From Bradyrhizobium sp. CIAT3101 (GTDB taxonomy: Bacteria; Pseudomonadota; Alphaproteobacteria; Rhizobiales; Xanthobacteraceae): DNA of 64,000 nt. This document shows positions 34,155 through 43,432 of this stretch, one piece after another (the first letter of the stretch is position 1; every line of letters starts with the position of its first letter). The position numbers and the translations under genes were made by a program. Location: the NCBI RefSeq assembly GCF_029714945.1, contig NZ_CP121634.1:2935001-2999000 (forward strand), given 5' to 3'. The notes beneath the pieces were generated by a model. That model saw nothing but the letters and a program-made list of their open reading frames with translations. It did no database searches and was not told where the DNA came from.

Positions 34155-36506
34155 ATGAAAGTCGCGATCATCGGTGGTGGACCCGCGGGTCTCTACGCAG
34201 CGATCCTGCTCAAGAAACAGCGCCCTGGCGCCGACATCGCTGTCTATGAGCGCAACCGCGCCGACGATACGTTCGGCTTCGGCGTGGTGTTCTCGGATGC
34301 CACGCTCGACAATTTCGAAAAGCACGACCTTCCAAGCTACCGTCGTATCACCCAGGAGTTCGCCTATTGGGATGATATCGCCGTGCATTTTCGCGGCACC
34401 GTGCATCGGGTCGGGGGCAACGGCTTTTGCGGCTGCTCGCGGCAGAAATTGTTGCTGATCCTGCAGGAGCGCGCGAGAGAGCTCGGTGTCGGCCTGCATT
34501 TCGAAGTGGATGTCGAGGACGAGTCGCGCTTTGCCGATGCGGATCTCGTCTTGCTCGCCGACGGCATCAACAGCCGATTCCGCGAGAAACATGTAGATCA
34601 CTTCGAGCCGGAGATTGACCTCCGCACCAACAAATTTGCCTGGATGGGCTCGACCAAGCCGCTCGATGCCTTCACCTTCATCTTCCAGGAGACGGAGTGG
34701 GGGCCGTTCATCGCCCACGCTTACCAATACGAAGCCGGTCACTCGACCTGGATCTTCGAGACCGATCCGGAGACGTTCGAGCGCGCGGGGCTGACGGGGC
34801 TGAACGAGAGCCAATCCGCCACGCAGATGGCCGAGATCTTTGGCTGGTTCCTGGGCGAGCACAAGTTGCTCACCAACCGCTCGATGTGGCGAAATTTCCC
34901 GATGATCCGCAGCAAGCGCTGGGTCAAGGACAACATGGTGCTGCTCGGCGACGCCAAGGCCAGCGCGCACTTCTCGATCGGCTCCGGCACCAAGCTCGCG
35001 ATGGAAGATGCGATCGCGTTGGCCGAAGCGATGGCGAAGGCGCCCGACATCAAAGCTGCGCTGGACGTCTATGAGCATGGTCGCCGCGAAGAGGTTGAGA
35101 AGACCCAGCACGCGGCCGACGTCTCGCTGGTCTGGTTCGAGCATGTCGACCGCTTCTGGGATTTCGATCCCGTGCAGTTCGCCTTTGGCGTGATGACGCG
35201 CTCGAAGGCGATTACCTACGACAATCTGAAGCTTCGCGCGCCGGATTTCGTCGCCGAGGTCGAGAAGTCCTTCGCCAGGCAAGTGCGCGGCAATGGGTTC
35301 GAGGTCAGCACCGACAAGCCGATGGTGCCGCTGTTCCAGCCGTTCCGCTTGCGCGAGATGGAGATCGCCAACCGCGCCGTGATGTCGCCGATGTGCATGT
35401 ATTCGGCGAAGGAAGGTGTTCCCGGTGAGTTCCACCTCGTGCATTACGGCTCGCGCGCCATCGGTGGCGCCGGCCTGATCTTCACCGAGATGACCTGTGT
35501 CAGCCGCGACGCCCGGATTACACCCGGCTGCGCCGGATTGTGGAATGACGAGCAGGAGACGGCGTGGCGGCGCATCGTCGATTTCGTCCACGGTAACTCC
35601 GCCGCAAAAATCTGCCTGCAAGTCGGCCATGCCGGCCGCAAGGGGGCGACCAAGCTGATGTGGGATGGCATCGACCGTCCGCTGGACGAAGGCGGCTGGG
35701 ATGTCGTCTCGGCGTCGCCGCTACCCTATTTTCCAGACAGCCAAGTGCCCCGCGAGCTCGACCGCGCCGGCATGAATGCGGTGAAGGGCTCTTTTGTCGC
35801 CGCAGCGGAGCGTGGTGAGCGCTGCGGCTTCGATATGCTGGAGCTGCACTGCGCCCACGGCTATCTTCTTGCCAGCTTCATTTCACCGCTGACGAACACC
35901 CGCACTGACGCGTATGGCGGTTCGCTTGAAAATCGGCTGCGCTTCCCGCTCGAGATATTTGAGGCACTACGGGCAGTGTGGCCGAGGCACAAGCCGATGT
36001 CGGTGCGTATTTCTGCGACCGACTGGGCCGACGGCGGCATTACCGGCGATGATGCGGTGGCCGTCGCGCGCGCCTTTGCCGAGGCCGGTGTCGATCTCGT
36101 CGATGTCTCGACCGGGCAAACCGTGCGCGATGCACAGCCGATCTATGGCCGCATGTTCCAGACGCCATTCTCCGACCAGGTCCGCAACGAGGCGCGCGTG
36201 GCAACCATGTGCGTCGGAAACATCACGACCGCAGACCAGGCCAACACCATCTTGGCAGCTGGTCGGGCCGACCTCGTCGCGCTCGGGCGGCCGCACCTGG
36301 TTGATCCTTTCTTCACCATGAAGGCGGCGGCCTGGTATGGCGCAAACGACGCATTCTGCCCGCCGCAATATCTGCCCGGGAAGGACCAGATTTTCCGCAA
36401 CAGCGTGCGCGATCGGCAGGATCTCGAGGAGCTGAGAATTAAGGCTAAGCCCAAGACCCGAGCTGAGCTCAAGGCGGAGGCGACAAAGCCGCTTGCGGCG
36501 GAGTGA
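34155..36506 (+). CDS. bifunctional 2-aminobenzoyl-CoA (salicylyl-CoA-type) monooxygenase/reductase
   Basis: A 783-residue two-part flavoprotein. Residues 1-390 are an FAD monooxygenase: [20 protein letters not shown], later [20 protein letters not shown]. Residues 395-770 are an old-yellow-enzyme reductase: [64 protein letters not shown]. Known relatives hydroxylate and then reduce 2-aminobenzoyl-CoA in one protein (Azoarcus evansii pathway); automatic annotation often says salicylyl-CoA 5-hydroxylase. The CoA ligase, RidA and beta-oxidation genes nearby support the anthranilate-type pathway. Confidence 0.85.
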   Translation: MKVAIIGGGPAGLYAAILLKKQRPGADIAVYERNRADDTFGFGVVFSDATLDNFEKHDLPSYRRITQEFAYWDDIAVHFRGTVHRVGGNGFCGCSRQKLLLILQERARELGVGLHFEVDVEDESRFADADLVLLADGINSRFREKHVDHFEPEIDLRTNKFAWMGSTKPLDAFTFIFQETEWGPFIAHAYQYEAGHSTWIFETDPETFERAGLTGLNESQSATQMAEIFGWFLGEHKLLTNRSMWRNFPMIRSKRWVKDNMVLLGDAKASAHFSIGSGTKLAMEDAIALAEAMAKAPDIKAALDVYEHGRREEVEKTQHAADVSLVWFEHVDRFWDFDPVQFAFGVMTRSKAITYDNLKLRAPDFVAEVEKSFARQVRGNGFEVSTDKPMVPLFQPFRLREMEIANRAVMSPMCMYSAKEGVPGEFHLVHYGSRAIGGAGLIFTEMTCVSRDARITPGCAGLWNDEQETAWRRIVDFVHGNSAAKICLQVGHAGRKGATKLMWDGIDRPLDEGGWDVVSASPLPYFPDSQVPRELDRAGMNAVKGSFVAAAERGERCGFDMLELHCAHGYLLASFISPLTNTRTDAYGGSLENRLRFPLEIFEALRAVWPRHKPMSVRISATDWADGGITGDDAVAVARAFAEAGVDLVDVSTGQTVRDAQPIYGRMFQTPFSDQVRNEARVATMCVGNITTADQANTILAAGRADLVALGRPHLVDPFFTMKAAAWYGANDAFCPPQYLPGKDQIFRNSVRDRQDLEELRIKAKPKTRAELKAEATKPLAAE

Positions 36507-36559
36507 CCGCTCGTGCGACGTTAACCCGGTTGCCTGTGTATTGAGTGGAGTTAAGGGCG

Positions 36560-37810
36560 ATGAAGGCGATTATCGTCGGCGGCGGTATCGGTGGTCTCAC
36601 CACGGCTTTGATGCTGCGGGCCCGCGGCATCGGCTGCGAGATTTTCGAGCAATCGGATACGATCCGCGAACTCGGCGTCGGTATCAATACGCTGCCCCAC
36701 GCCATGCGTGAGCTTGCCAGTCTCGGCCTACTGCAAAAGCTCGACGACGTCGCGATCCGCACCGACCAGCTCTATTACCTCAACCGCCATGGCCAGGAGG
36801 TCTGGCGCGAAGCCCGCGGCGTCGATGCGGGTCACGACGTGCCGCAGTTCTCGATCCACCGCGGCCGCCTTCAGGGTGTCATCCATCGCGCCGTCGAGGA
36901 GCGGCTCGGAGCGGAGACGATCCACACCGGCTGCCGGCTTGGCGCTTTCACGCAGGACGAGGGTGGCGTCACGGCCTATTTCTTCGATCGTGCCGGCTCG
37001 CATATCCACACCGCGCGCGGCGATATTTTGATCGGCGCCGACGGCATCCACTCACGCGTACGCGACACGCTGTTCCCGAACGAAGGACCGCCGTGTTGGA
37101 ACGGCCTGATGCTGTGGCGCGGTGCGCGCGACTGGCCGCTGTTCCTCACCGGAAAATCGATGATCGTTGCCGGTGGCCTCAACGCCAAGGTGGTGATTTA
37201 TCCGATCGCGGAGGGATCGAGCTCGGCGAGCCGTCTTACCAACTGGGCGGTGCTCGTGAAAGTGGGCGAGGGCAATGCGCCGCCGCCGCGGAAGGAAGAC
37301 TGGTCACGGCCGGGCCGGCGCGAGGAGCTGATGCCGCATGTCGCGCGCTTCTCGGTGCCCTATATCGACGTGAAGAGCCTGATTTCGGCGACGCCGGAGT
37401 TTTATGAATATCCGACCTGCGACCGCGATCCGTTGCCCTATTGGTCGTCCGGACGCGTCACCCTGCTCGGCGATGCCGCGCATCCCATGTATCCGGTCGG
37501 CTCCAACGGCGCCTCGCAGGCGATCCTCGATGCGCGCTGCCTTGCGGACGCGCTGGTACGCGCCGAGCATCCGCGTCAGGCCCTGATGGAATATGAGAAG
37601 AAGCGCCTGCCGATGACGGCGGACATCGTCCGCTCCAACCGGCGCGGCGGGCCCGAGGGCGTCATCGACGCCGTCGAGCAGTTGGCGCCCGACGGCTTTG
37701 ACAATGTCGACAACGTGCTGAGCTACTCCCAGCGCGAGGCGATCGTGCGTGGTTATGCCACAAAAGCCGGCTTTGCCGCGGTACCCGGCCTCGCGGCGGT
37801 GCGCGCCTGA
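36560..37810 (+). CDS. PhzS-like FAD-dependent monooxygenase
   Basis: A 416-residue class A flavin monooxygenase: KAIIVGGGIGGLTTALMLRA for FAD, DILIGADGIHSRVRDTLFPN (DG motif) and TLLGDAAHPMYPVGSNGASQ (GD motif). The style (NTLPHAMRELASLGLLQKLD) is that of PhzS-type flavin-dependent oxidoreductases that hydroxylate N-heterocyclic or phenolic acids. It follows the bifunctional enzyme by 54 bases, so it may hydroxylate a substrate feeding into the CoA pathway. Substrate unknown. Confidence 0.83.
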   Translation: MKAIIVGGGIGGLTTALMLRARGIGCEIFEQSDTIRELGVGINTLPHAMRELASLGLLQKLDDVAIRTDQLYYLNRHGQEVWREARGVDAGHDVPQFSIHRGRLQGVIHRAVEERLGAETIHTGCRLGAFTQDEGGVTAYFFDRAGSHIHTARGDILIGADGIHSRVRDTLFPNEGPPCWNGLMLWRGARDWPLFLTGKSMIVAGGLNAKVVIYPIAEGSSSASRLTNWAVLVKVGEGNAPPPRKEDWSRPGRREELMPHVARFSVPYIDVKSLISATPEFYEYPTCDRDPLPYWSSGRVTLLGDAAHPMYPVGSNGASQAILDARCLADALVRAEHPRQALMEYEKKRLPMTADIVRSNRRGGPEGVIDAVEQLAPDGFDNVDNVLSYSQREAIVRGYATKAGFAAVPGLAAVRA

Positions 37811-37819
37811 CGTGAGCCC

Positions 37820-38278
37820 TTAGCCGGCGCCCGGCGGCGGCGGCAGGAAGTGGATGTTGAACTCGGCGGCCATCGCCACAACATCCTCGGGCTTCTGCTC
37901 CTTCATGTTGTGAAGGCCCCAGAACAGGTCGAACAGCTTTTTGGTCGGCGACACCCAGAACAGCACTTTTGCGGTCTGGTCCGATTTGTTGAAGATGCCG
38001 TGCGGCACGCCCATGCCAAGGCGGATCAGATCGCCGGGCGTCGCCTGCGCCTCCGAATTGCCGAGCACGAAGTCGAGCTTGCCCTCCAGCATGTAGAGAT
38101 ATTCGTCCTGGTCGGGATGAATGTGCGGTGGCACGAACGTGCCCGGCGGCAGTGTGGCGTGCCAGGAGAAGCTGTTCTCGGTGTTGCTCTTCGGCACATA
38201 GGTCTGGCCGAGGATGTTCCAGGAGATGCCCTGGATCCCCTCGTTAGCCCGCGTGATGCCGGTAATTTCGCTCTTCAT
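37820..38278 (-). CDS. cupin-domain protein
   Basis: A 152-residue single-domain cupin. FVPPHIHPDQDEYLYMLEGK is cupin motif 1 with the metal-binding histidines and glutamate; GDLIRLGMGVPHGIFNKSDQ is motif 2 with the second histidine. It could be a small dioxygenase, isomerase or ligand-binding protein of the pathway. It is convergent with the PhzS-like gene (9 bases apart) and follows the binding-protein gene on the same strand. Confidence 0.8.
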   Translation of the reverse strand: MKSEITGITRANEGIQGISWNILGQTYVPKSNTENSFSWHATLPPGTFVPPHIHPDQDEYLYMLEGKLDFVLGNSEAQATPGDLIRLGMGVPHGIFNKSDQTAKVLFWVSPTKKLFDLFWGLHNMKEQKPEDVVAMAAEFNIHFLPPPPGAG

Positions 38279-38308
38279 TGCAGTCCTCCCTTAACGCGAC
38301 GCGCGGCG

Positions 38309-39484
38309 TTAGTTTGCCGCCTTGCAGTCCTTGGCATAGCGATCGCCGTAGTTCTCGAAAACCTTCTGGACGATCTCGGTCTGGAATTTGCCGTCCGGAC
38401 GCTTGGCGACCTTGGTCAGGTAGAAATCCTGGATCGGATAGCCGTTGGTGTTGAACTTGAACGACCCGCGCAGCGACGTGAAGTCCGCCTTCTTCAGGGC
38501 GGCCGCAACGGCGTCCTTGTTGGAGAGATCGCCCTTCACGCCCTTGACCGCGCTGTCGATCAGCATTGCAGCGTCATAAGCCTGGAAGGCGTAGGTGCCG
38601 GGCACGCCGTTATAGGCGGCCTCGTAGCTGGCGACGAACTTCTTGTTCTGGGGATTGTCGAGATTGGGCGCCCAGTTCGCGCCGCCGAACATGCCGACCG
38701 CCGCGTCCTGCTGTGCCGGCAGGGTCGATTCATCCACCGTGAAGGCTGAGAGCACCGGAATGTTGTCGGCGAGACCGGCCTGCTTGTATTGCTTGACGAG
38801 GTTGACGCCGAGGCCGCCCGGCATGAACGTGAACAGCGCATCGGGCTTCTGCGAGGAAATCTTGGAAAGCTCCGGCTGGAAGTCCAGCGTGTTGAGCGGC
38901 ATGTAAGACTCTTCGACGATCTCGCCCTTGTAGTCGAGCTTGAAACCGGCGACCGAGTCCTTGCCGGCCTGATAGTTCGGCACCATCAGATACATGCGCT
39001 TGTAGCCGCGATCCTGCGCCACCTTGCCGAGGATCTCGTGCACCTGGTCGTTCTGATAGGACGTCACGTAGAAGAACGGGTTGCAGTCCTTGCCGGCAAA
39101 GGTCGATGGGCCGGCGTTGGGGCTGATCAGGAATACCTTGGATTCCGTGACCGGCCGGTGGATGGCCTGGAGGATGTTGGAGAAGATCGGCCCGACCACA
39201 AAGTCGACCTTGTCGCGCTCCAGAAGACCCTTGACCTTGGTCACGGCGACGTCAGGCTTCAACTCGTCGTCGACCGCGATGACCTCGACGTCGCGGCCAC
39301 CCATCTTGCCGCCGAGATCCTTTACCGCGAGGGCAAAACCGTCGCGAACCTGCTGGCCGAGCGCCGCGCCGGGCCCCGACAGCGTCACGATCACGCCCAG
39401 CTTGATCTTCTCTTGTGCGAGGGCAGGGCTCATCGTTGTGCCGAGCAGCAAGGCGGCTGCGGCCAAAGTCATTTGCGTCTTCAT
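38309..39484 (-). CDS. branched-chain amino acid-type ABC substrate-binding protein
   Basis: A 391-residue periplasmic protein of the LivJ/HAAT class. Signal peptide KTQMTLAAAALLLGTTMSPA cut at ALAQ. IKLGVIVTLSGPGAALGQQV, VDFVVGPIFSNILQAIHRPV and NPFFYVTSYQNDQVHEILGK are typical. In aromatic clusters these proteins often bind benzoate-like acids. No permease or ATPase genes accompany it, so it must share a transporter encoded elsewhere. Operator sites 4 and 5 lie upstream, shared with the divergent MarR gene. Confidence 0.87.
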   Translation of the reverse strand: MKTQMTLAAAALLLGTTMSPALAQEKIKLGVIVTLSGPGAALGQQVRDGFALAVKDLGGKMGGRDVEVIAVDDELKPDVAVTKVKGLLERDKVDFVVGPIFSNILQAIHRPVTESKVFLISPNAGPSTFAGKDCNPFFYVTSYQNDQVHEILGKVAQDRGYKRMYLMVPNYQAGKDSVAGFKLDYKGEIVEESYMPLNTLDFQPELSKISSQKPDALFTFMPGGLGVNLVKQYKQAGLADNIPVLSAFTVDESTLPAQQDAAVGMFGGANWAPNLDNPQNKKFVASYEAAYNGVPGTYAFQAYDAAMLIDSAVKGVKGDLSNKDAVAAALKKADFTSLRGSFKFNTNGYPIQDFYLTKVAKRPDGKFQTEIVQKVFENYGDRYAKDCKAAN

Positions 39485-39629
39485 GATCTGTCCCCCCGTG
39501 GCGATCGGGCCTGCGCTGCAGGCCGCATACTTCGATCCAAGCTTATGCCGATGATGGCTACCGCGGCAAGCTGAGCTCAAGGCGTCGCCATCGCGCGCGA
39601 AAGCGGCGCATGCAAGCCGCGCGCCAATT

Positions 39630-39643
39630 ATTTGAAGCCTAAA
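39630..39643. promoter_or_regulatory. MarR-type operator site 4
   Basis: TATTTGAAGCCTAAAG region, core TTTGAAGCCTAAAG, between the divergent binding-protein and MarR genes, about 150 bases from the former. Confidence 0.6.
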
Positions 39644-39699
39644 GAAATTGATGTGCGGTCGATTGTTGCAGCTTTGGGCTTGCGGCCGGCGTCGATTTA

Positions 39700-39713
39700 T
39701 TTGAAGCTCAAAA
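39700..39713. promoter_or_regulatory. MarR-type operator site 5
   Basis: Core TTTGAAGCTCAAAA, 12 bases before the GTG start of the MarR gene, well placed for autoregulation. Confidence 0.6.
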
Positions 39714-39725
39714 CGTTGGGAATCC

Positions 39726-40256
39726 GTGCCGGCGCCAATGCCGGCCGTGAGTGACTGCAGCGAGATGCTCGATTCCGAGACCAAGGCCGTCGAAACGCCG
39801 GAGGACCATGCCGAAGAGCTTCGGCTGTGGTTGCGCCTGCTCACCTGCACGACCCTGATCGAGGGAGAAGTCCGCGGCCGGCTGCGGCAACGTTTCGACG
39901 TCACGCTGCCCCGTTTCGATCTGATGGCGCAGCTCGACAAGGCGCCTGACGGCATGACGCTGTCGGATGTCTCCAAGCGCATGATGGTGTCCAACGGCAA
40001 TGTCACCGGCCTCGTCGAGCGCCTGGTCGAATCCGGCCATCTCGATCGCCGGACCTCGGAGACCGACCGCCGCGTCCAGGTGATCCGCCTCACGAAGCTT
40101 GGTCGTGCCGAGTTTCGCAGGATGGCCTCGGAACACGAGACCTGGATCGCTGATCTCTTTGCCGATTTGACGCCGAAGGACGTTCGCGAATTGATGCGGC
40201 TCCTGGCCAAGACCAAGGCGTCGGCGCAGAAATCGGCCGGCCGCCGCCGGCCCTAG
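39726..40256 (+). CDS. MarR-family transcriptional regulator
   Basis: A 176-residue regulator (shorter if it starts at ATG 39738 or 39765). The winged helix is visible: LPRFDLMAQLDKAPDGMTLS, DVSKRMMVSNGNVTGLVERL (recognition helix) and the wing ESGHLDRRTSETDRRVQVIR. MarR proteins bind pseudopalindromes as dimers and are released by phenolic or CoA-ester ligands. Six related palindromes in this cluster, one directly upstream of this gene, are its likely targets; a CoA-thioester ligand is a fair guess. Confidence 0.85.
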   Translation: MPAPMPAVSDCSEMLDSETKAVETPEDHAEELRLWLRLLTCTTLIEGEVRGRLRQRFDVTLPRFDLMAQLDKAPDGMTLSDVSKRMMVSNGNVTGLVERLVESGHLDRRTSETDRRVQVIRLTKLGRAEFRRMASEHETWIADLFADLTPKDVRELMRLLAKTKASAQKSAGRRRP

Positions 40257-40338
40257 GTCCGCGGGCGACTGGTCTCCAATCCCTTTTGCCGCACGAAAAT
40301 GCATGGGATGCCCAAAATCCGCTATTGCGCCGAATTGT

Positions 40339-40352
40339 TTTAAGCCTAAAAT
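40339..40352. promoter_or_regulatory. MarR-type operator site 6
   Basis: Core TTTTAAGCCTAAAA, the best match to the palindrome, 51 bases before the CoA-ligase start. Confidence 0.65.
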
Positions 40353-40402
40353 GTTTTCCGTTGAGTGCTGCCGGGTGCTTTCCATGCTGAAAGGAGCGTG
40401 CG

Positions 40403-42094
40403 ATGGCCAACGCCGCCAAGGTTCAAGTTTCGGGCTCGCATGACGGCAACGCCGTGACTGCCCACGTCGACACGTTTGCGCGGCAGCATCTGCCGCCGCC
40501 AGAGCTGTGGCCGGAGTTCATCTTCACACGGCCGGAGCTGCGCTATCCGCAGCGATTGAATTGCGTCAGCTATTTCCTCGACCGCTGGGTCGAGCAGGGG
40601 CAGGGCGATGCGCCTTGCGTCATCAGCCCCGCCGTCAGCTACACCTATCGCGAGTTGCAGGCGCTCGTGAACCGCATCGCCAATGTGTTGGTCGGAAAAC
40701 TCGGTCTCGTCACCGGCGGCCGCGTGATGCTGCGCTCCGCCAACAGCCCGATGATGGTTGCGACCTATCTTGCGGTGATCAAGGCCGGCGGCATTTGCGT
40801 GGCGACGATGCCGCTGCTGCGCGCCAAGGAGCTATCCTATCCGATCCAGAAGGCGGAGATCACGATTGCGCTTTGCGACGGAAAACTCTCCGACGAGATG
40901 GAGAAGGCGAAGCTGGCTGCGCCGGATCTCAGGCACGTGGTCTATTGGGGCAACGGTGCACCCGACTCGCTCGAAGCACTGATCGCGGATGCGAGCGCCG
41001 AGTTCGCCGCGGTCGATACCGCCGCTGACGATATCTGCCTGATCGCCTTCACGTCGGGGACCACCGGCGATCCAAAGGGCACCATGCATTTCCATCGGGA
41101 CATGTTGGCGGTGTGCGACGGCTATGCGCGCAACATCCTGCAGGCCGAGCAGAAAGACCGTTTCGTCGGCTCCGCGCCGCTGGCCTTCACCTTCGGCTTC
41201 GGCGGCGTGCTGTTCCCGATGCACATCGGCGCTTCTTTTGTCGTCCTCGAGAAGACGACGCCCGACGACATCCTGACGGCGATCGAACAGTACAGGACCA
41301 CGGTCTGCTTTACGGCGCCGACCGCGTACCGCGCCATGATCGGCAAGCTTCCGGGGCGCGACATTTCCTCGCTAAGGAAGTGCGTGTCCGCGGGTGAGAC
41401 GCTGCCCAAGCCGACATTCGACGCTTGGCTCAAGGCCACCGGCATCAAGCTGATGGACGGAATTGGCTCGACTGAGCTGCTGCACATCTTCATCAGCGCG
41501 ACGGAGGACGAAATTCGCCCCGGCGCGACCGGCAAGCCCGTGCCTGGCTATGAGGCGAAGATCGTCGACGATGATGGCAATGACCTGCCGCCGGGCACGA
41601 TGGGGAAGCTTGCAGTGCGCGGGCCGACCGGTTGTCGCTACCTTGCCGACGAGCGGCAACGCAAATATGTCCAGAACGGCTGGAACATCACCGGCGACAC
41701 CTATCTGATGGATAGCGACGGTTATTTCTGGTACCAGTCGCGCTCCGACGACATGATCGTGTCATCCGGATACAATATCGCGGGAACGGATGTGGAAGCA
41801 GCGCTGCTCACCCATCCGTCGGTTGCCGAGTGTGGCGTCGTGGGTGCGCCGGATGAGGCGCGCGGGATGATTGTGAAGGCCTATGTCATTGCCGCACCCG
41901 GCGTGACGCCGGATGCAAAGCTCGCAGCCGAGTTGCAGGAGCATGTCAAACGCGAGATCGCGCCGTATAAATATCCGCGCGCGATCGAGTTCGTGACCCA
42001 GCTGCCGAAAACCGAGACCGGAAAATTGAAGCGCTTCGCCTTGCGGCAATTGGCGCAAGCGGCGGCGACGTCCTCGGGCGTCGCGGCAGAATGA
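40403..42094 (+). CDS. benzoate/2-aminobenzoate-CoA ligase family protein
   Basis: A 563-residue ANL ligase of the aryl-CoA branch: LIAFTSGTTGDPKGTMHFHR (P-loop), GSAPLAFTFGFGGVLFPMHI, DGIGSTELLHIFISATEDEI, GWNITGDTYLMDSDGYFWYQ, and catalytic lysine in LPKTETGKLKRFAL. The benzoate-CoA ligase branch has the HFHRD and FTFGFGG styles. With the bifunctional aminobenzoyl-CoA oxygenase nearby, 2-aminobenzoate (or a close relative) is the likely substrate. It starts an operon with the RidA gene and is preceded by operator site 6. Confidence 0.85.
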   Translation: MANAAKVQVSGSHDGNAVTAHVDTFARQHLPPPELWPEFIFTRPELRYPQRLNCVSYFLDRWVEQGQGDAPCVISPAVSYTYRELQALVNRIANVLVGKLGLVTGGRVMLRSANSPMMVATYLAVIKAGGICVATMPLLRAKELSYPIQKAEITIALCDGKLSDEMEKAKLAAPDLRHVVYWGNGAPDSLEALIADASAEFAAVDTAADDICLIAFTSGTTGDPKGTMHFHRDMLAVCDGYARNILQAEQKDRFVGSAPLAFTFGFGGVLFPMHIGASFVVLEKTTPDDILTAIEQYRTTVCFTAPTAYRAMIGKLPGRDISSLRKCVSAGETLPKPTFDAWLKATGIKLMDGIGSTELLHIFISATEDEIRPGATGKPVPGYEAKIVDDDGNDLPPGTMGKLAVRGPTGCRYLADERQRKYVQNGWNITGDTYLMDSDGYFWYQSRSDDMIVSSGYNIAGTDVEAALLTHPSVAECGVVGAPDEARGMIVKAYVIAAPGVTPDAKLAAELQEHVKREIAPYKYPRAIEFVTQLPKTETGKLKRFALRQLAQAAATSSGVAAE

Positions 42095-42115
42095 GATGAG
42101 GATCAGGATTTGTCC

Positions 42116-42574
42116 GTGACGACGCCGAAAGGCCCACAGCTCGCGGTGCTGCCCGGTGCAGCCGAGGATGACGTCAGCCCGAGGGCACAGGTGCTCCAGC
42201 CATCCGGCTGGCCGATGCCGAAGGGCTATGCCAACGGCATGGCTGCCGAAGGGCGCTTCGTGGTGACCGGCGGCGTGATCGGCTGGGATGCCGAGGAGCG
42301 TCTCGCGGACGGCTTTGTCGCGCAGGTGCGTCAGACCCTGAGCAACATCGCGGAAATCCTTGCCGAGGCCGGTGCGCGGCCCGAGCACCTCGTGCGCCTG
42401 ACCTGGTATGTCGTCGACATGGACGAATACCTGACGAACCTGAAGGAGCTCGGCAAGATCTATCGCACGATCTTCGGCGCGCATTATCCGGCAATGGCGC
42501 TTGTCCAGGTCGTCCGCCTTGTTGAGAAAGCGGCACGCGTCGAGATCGAAGCAACCGCCGTCATTCCTCGCTGA
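42116..42574 (+). CDS. RidA/YjgF-family protein
   Basis: A 152-residue RidA-like protein: RFVVTGGVIGWDAEERLADG, QVRQTLSNIAEILAEAGARP, LTWYVVDMDEYLTNLKELG. Family members deaminate reactive enamines and imines; the equivalent gene in the Azoarcus aminobenzoate cluster fits deamination of the ring-derived enamine. Its place after the CoA ligase supports that. GTG 42116 is chosen for spacing from an AGGA; TTG 42110 is the alternative. Confidence 0.83.
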   Translation: MTTPKGPQLAVLPGAAEDDVSPRAQVLQPSGWPMPKGYANGMAAEGRFVVTGGVIGWDAEERLADGFVAQVRQTLSNIAEILAEAGARPEHLVRLTWYVVDMDEYLTNLKELGKIYRTIFGAHYPAMALVQVVRLVEKAARVEIEATAVIPR

Positions 42575-42607
42575 ACGACACTCAGCTCGCCGCGTCAGCT
42601 TGCCTTG

Positions 42608-43336
42608 TCAGCTTGCCTTGGCGAGATCATCGTCCTCGGGTGAGTTCAGATAGACGCCGGACATGGTGTCGACCCAGCATAGATGGTCGTGCACCTTCCT
42701 GACGCCCGCGACATTCTCCGCGGCAACGACCGCAGCCTGCCGCGCGCGCTCCTCGGTGATGACGCCGCTCAAATGAACGATGCCGTCGCGAACGATGACG
42801 TTCAGTCCGAACGGGCACCAATCGTTCTTCTCCATGGCATCGATGATGCGCCCGCGGATGTGATCATCGTCGGCGGTCGGGTCCGGCACGTCGCGAGCGA
42901 GGCCCGCCACGGCCTGCAGAAGGTTGGCGCGTGATACGATGCCGACGAGCTTGTCGCCGCGAACCACCGGCAGCCGCTTCACGTTGTTCCGTTCCATGAG
43001 ATCGACGATTTCCGCAAGCGCGGCGTCTTCGGTAATGGTGACGGGCGAGGCGGTCATGACCTCCGACACCCTGCGGCCATGCTCGTGGACGAAATCGCTG
43101 GCTGTCTTGCCGGGACCGAGGATGAACCGCAGCCAGCGGCCGCGCTTGCGCCCGGTGCCTATTTCGCTGCGGCGGATGAAGTCGCCCTCCGAGACGACGC
43201 CGACCAGCTTGCCGCTACCGTCGACAACAGTCAGGCCGCTGACGTGGCGCTTCAGCATGATGTTCGCGGCCTCGACGATGCTGGTGTCGGGGGTGACCGA
43301 GATAACCGAGCGAGTCATGATCTGGTGGGCGCGCAT
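42608..43336 (-). CDS. CBS-pair protein with C-terminal BON domain
   Basis: A 242-residue cytoplasmic protein. Two CBS modules (IMTRSVISVTPDTSIVEAAN and VMTASPVTITEDAALAEIVD) would bind adenine nucleotides. The C-terminal BON-like domain (WCPFGLNVIVRDGIVHLSGV, ENVAGVRKVHDHLCWVD) may touch membranes or partners. Such proteins are energy or redox sensors. A FixK/FNR-like box (43402-43415) lies 66 bases upstream, suggesting induction at low oxygen. Confidence 0.83.
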   Translation of the reverse strand: MRAHQIMTRSVISVTPDTSIVEAANIMLKRHVSGLTVVDGSGKLVGVVSEGDFIRRSEIGTGRKRGRWLRFILGPGKTASDFVHEHGRRVSEVMTASPVTITEDAALAEIVDLMERNNVKRLPVVRGDKLVGIVSRANLLQAVAGLARDVPDPTADDDHIRGRIIDAMEKNDWCPFGLNVIVRDGIVHLSGVITEERARQAAVVAAENVAGVRKVHDHLCWVDTMSGVYLNSPEDDDLAKAS

Positions 43337-43401
43337 GGGGGGCTCCGCAAGTTCACACGAATATCGATGTGCGGAGCTTAGATCAGCGGCAGCGGCCTGG
43401 T

Positions 43402-43415
43402 TTGACGCAGGTCAA
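43402..43415. promoter_or_regulatory. FixK/FNR-like box upstream of the CBS gene
   Basis: TTGACGCAGGTCAA, an inverted repeat of the TTGAC-N4-GTCAA form close to the TTGAT-N4-ATCAA consensus. Position fits activation of the minus-strand CBS gene. Confidence 0.5.
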
Positions 43416-43432
43416 GCAGCGCTGGCGTCGAA

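Noticed and set aside
33969..35630. 553-residue minus-strand frame opposite the bifunctional monooxygenase
   Set aside because: Antisense to conserved flavin and OYE motifs, no recognised domain and no ribosome site.
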